From assembly GCF_010731715.1 (NCBI RefSeq), contig NZ_AP022587.1, positions 2,170,001-2,234,000 on the forward strand: DNA of 64,000 nucleotides, in the 5' to 3' direction. Numbering within the stretch: position 1 is the stretch's first letter; every line of letters starts with the position of its first letter. This DNA comes from Mycobacterium stomatepiae (GTDB taxonomy: Bacteria; Actinomycetota; Actinomycetes; Mycobacteriales; Mycobacteriaceae). Under the pieces are notes generated by a model that did not search any database, had not been told where the DNA came from, and saw only the letters and a program-made list of their open reading frames with translations. A program made the translations under genes and the position numbers. Shown piece after piece: positions 63,249 through 64,000 of the stretch.

Positions 63249-63577
63249 TTAGAGCGCGGGGGCTTCGGGCGGGGCGAACTTCCAGTTATCGGGATTCTTC
63301 GACGAGTACACCACCTGATGCAGTTCGCCCATGCTCGGCCATTGGTCGACGTCGACCGCCATCCGGCAGTAGACGGGGTACTCGTTGACGGTGGGCCCGT
63401 TGATGACACCTGTGATCGTGACGTATTGCTGGCCGGTGACGTCGGGTCGCGGGCTCACGCCTGTCACCAACAATGTGCCGCTGAGCGGGTCAGCGCGGGG
63501 GCCCCGCGGGATGAACCGCTGGGCAAGAAATCCCCCAGCACCGCGACGAGCAGAAGCAGCAGACCGAATTCCCACAC
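63249..63577 (-). pseudogene. Small secreted/membrane-anchored protein gene, frameshifted
   Basis: A GTG at 63577 opens MWEFGLLLLLVAVLGDFL, a membrane anchor, but that frame stops after about 36 codons. The next frame continues AQRFIPRGPRADPLSGTLLV, QQYVTITGVINGPTVNEYPV and ends APPEAPAL. One missing base near 63533-63537 (CTTGCCC in place of CTTGGCCC) explains the break, and the length, 329 nt, is one short of a multiple of three. The product would be a 109-residue membrane-anchored beta-rich protein of unknown function. Confidence 0.68.
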
Positions 63578-63701
63578 GCCGCCATGGTAGGCCGACCGGC
63601 GCAACGTTCGGTTGAGTTGACCTAGGACCCTACTGTTGCACTCGGATTCGCCGTAGCGTCGACCTCGAACCGCTTCGAAGTGTCAAGGAAGGGTGAGGTC
63701 G

Positions 63702-64000
63702 ATGACGGATGAGCCCGCGAGCATTTTGCCGGAGGACGAGAGTTGGCGCAGGTTGGGTGGCGTCGCCCTAGGCCGACTGGTAACCAGTTTCGCCGGTGAG
63801 CCCGAGATCTTCCCGGTGAACTATGCGGTGCAAGATAAAACGGTGCTGTTTCGCACTGCCGAGGGCACCAAATTGTTTTCCGCCGTGGGGAACAGCGTTG
63901 TGGTGTTCGAGGCCGACGATCACAACGTCGCGGAAGGCTGGAGTGTGATTGTCAGGGGCCGCGCCCGGGTACTGCGGACCGCAGCGGAGATCGAGGAAGC
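63702..64000 (+). CDS. Pyridoxamine 5'-phosphate oxidase-like flavin-binding protein (cut by window end)
   Basis: The ATG at 63702 (AAGGAAGG upstream) opens a frame that stays open for 99 codons to the window edge. WRRLGGVALGRLVTSFAGEP, FPVNYAVQDKTVLFRTAEGT and the GWSVIVRGRARVL strand are typical of the split-barrel FMN-binding family that includes Rv1155-like F420 or FMN proteins. The C-terminus is outside the window. Confidence 0.82.
   Translation, partial: MTDEPASILPEDESWRRLGGVALGRLVTSFAGEPEIFPVNYAVQDKTVLFRTAEGTKLFSAVGNSVVVFEADDHNVAEGWSVIVRGRARVLRTAAEIEE

Noticed and set aside
1..64000. CRISPR array, insertion sequences, rRNA or ordinary tRNA genes
   Set aside because: No regularly spaced repeats, no transposase frames with terminal repeats and no cloverleaf other than the tRNA-like part of tmRNA were seen by eye; a dedicated scan was not possible.

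Overview
The window is a piece of a high-GC actinobacterial chromosome that I place in Mycobacterium, most likely a non-tuberculous slow grower. The clearest evidence is the right end: smpB, ftsX, ftsE, a proline-rich membrane protein, an MscS channel, prfB and fprA follow each other as in Mycobacterium tuberculosis. A tmRNA with the mycobacterial tag ADSHQRDYALAA, a mycothiol-type enzyme and a mycofactocin-type SDR agree with this. All calls come from reading the sequence; no database search was run.

Positions 1 to about 51,800 are a dense accessory catabolic region. It holds one Rieske oxygenase, four cytochrome P450s (one broken), six acyl-CoA dehydrogenases, seven enoyl-CoA hydratases (one broken), four CaiB-type CoA-transferases, seven intact SDRs, two AMP-forming acyl-CoA ligases, two thiolase-like/OB-fold pairs, a MaoC hydratase, an LLM flavoprotein, a fused 2-oxoacid dehydrogenase E1 with a free lipoyl domain, and three TetR regulators. 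Genes sit in short operons that alternate strand. Many neighbours overlap by 4 nt (ATGA, GTGA), so translational coupling is common. The set reads as hydroxylation, CoA activation, beta-oxidation-like shortening and retro-aldol or thiolytic cleavage of a bulky, probably alicyclic or steroid/terpenoid-like acid. The substrate cannot be named from sequence alone.

Many of the divergent promoter regions in this island carry the same AT-rich element, an inverted repeat close to GAAC-N7-GTTC often followed by an extension giving TGTTC(A/T)AT(T/C)GT. I see a good or partial match at about a dozen operon starts, which suggests one regulator for the whole island. Several genes also look leaderless, with a TANNNT box six bases before the start codon.

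The island is partly decayed. I find single-base frameshifts in an APH-like kinase, an enoyl-CoA hydratase and a small membrane protein, a frameshift in a P450, a 14-bp tandem duplication at the 5' end of a DUF427-thioesterase gene, two truncated SDR remnants, a SnoaL remnant, and a tyrosine-integrase fragment beside the 3' end of ssrA.

From about 52,100 rightwards the window is conserved core: terminator, ssrA and its promoter, a maleylpyruvate-isomerase-like enzyme, a TPR membrane protein with a partner AAA ATPase, an EamA transporter, smpB, ftsX/ftsE, the proline-rich protein, the MscS channel, prfB, then fprA on the opposite strand, two small membrane proteins, and the start of a flavin/PLP-oxidase-fold protein cut by the window edge.
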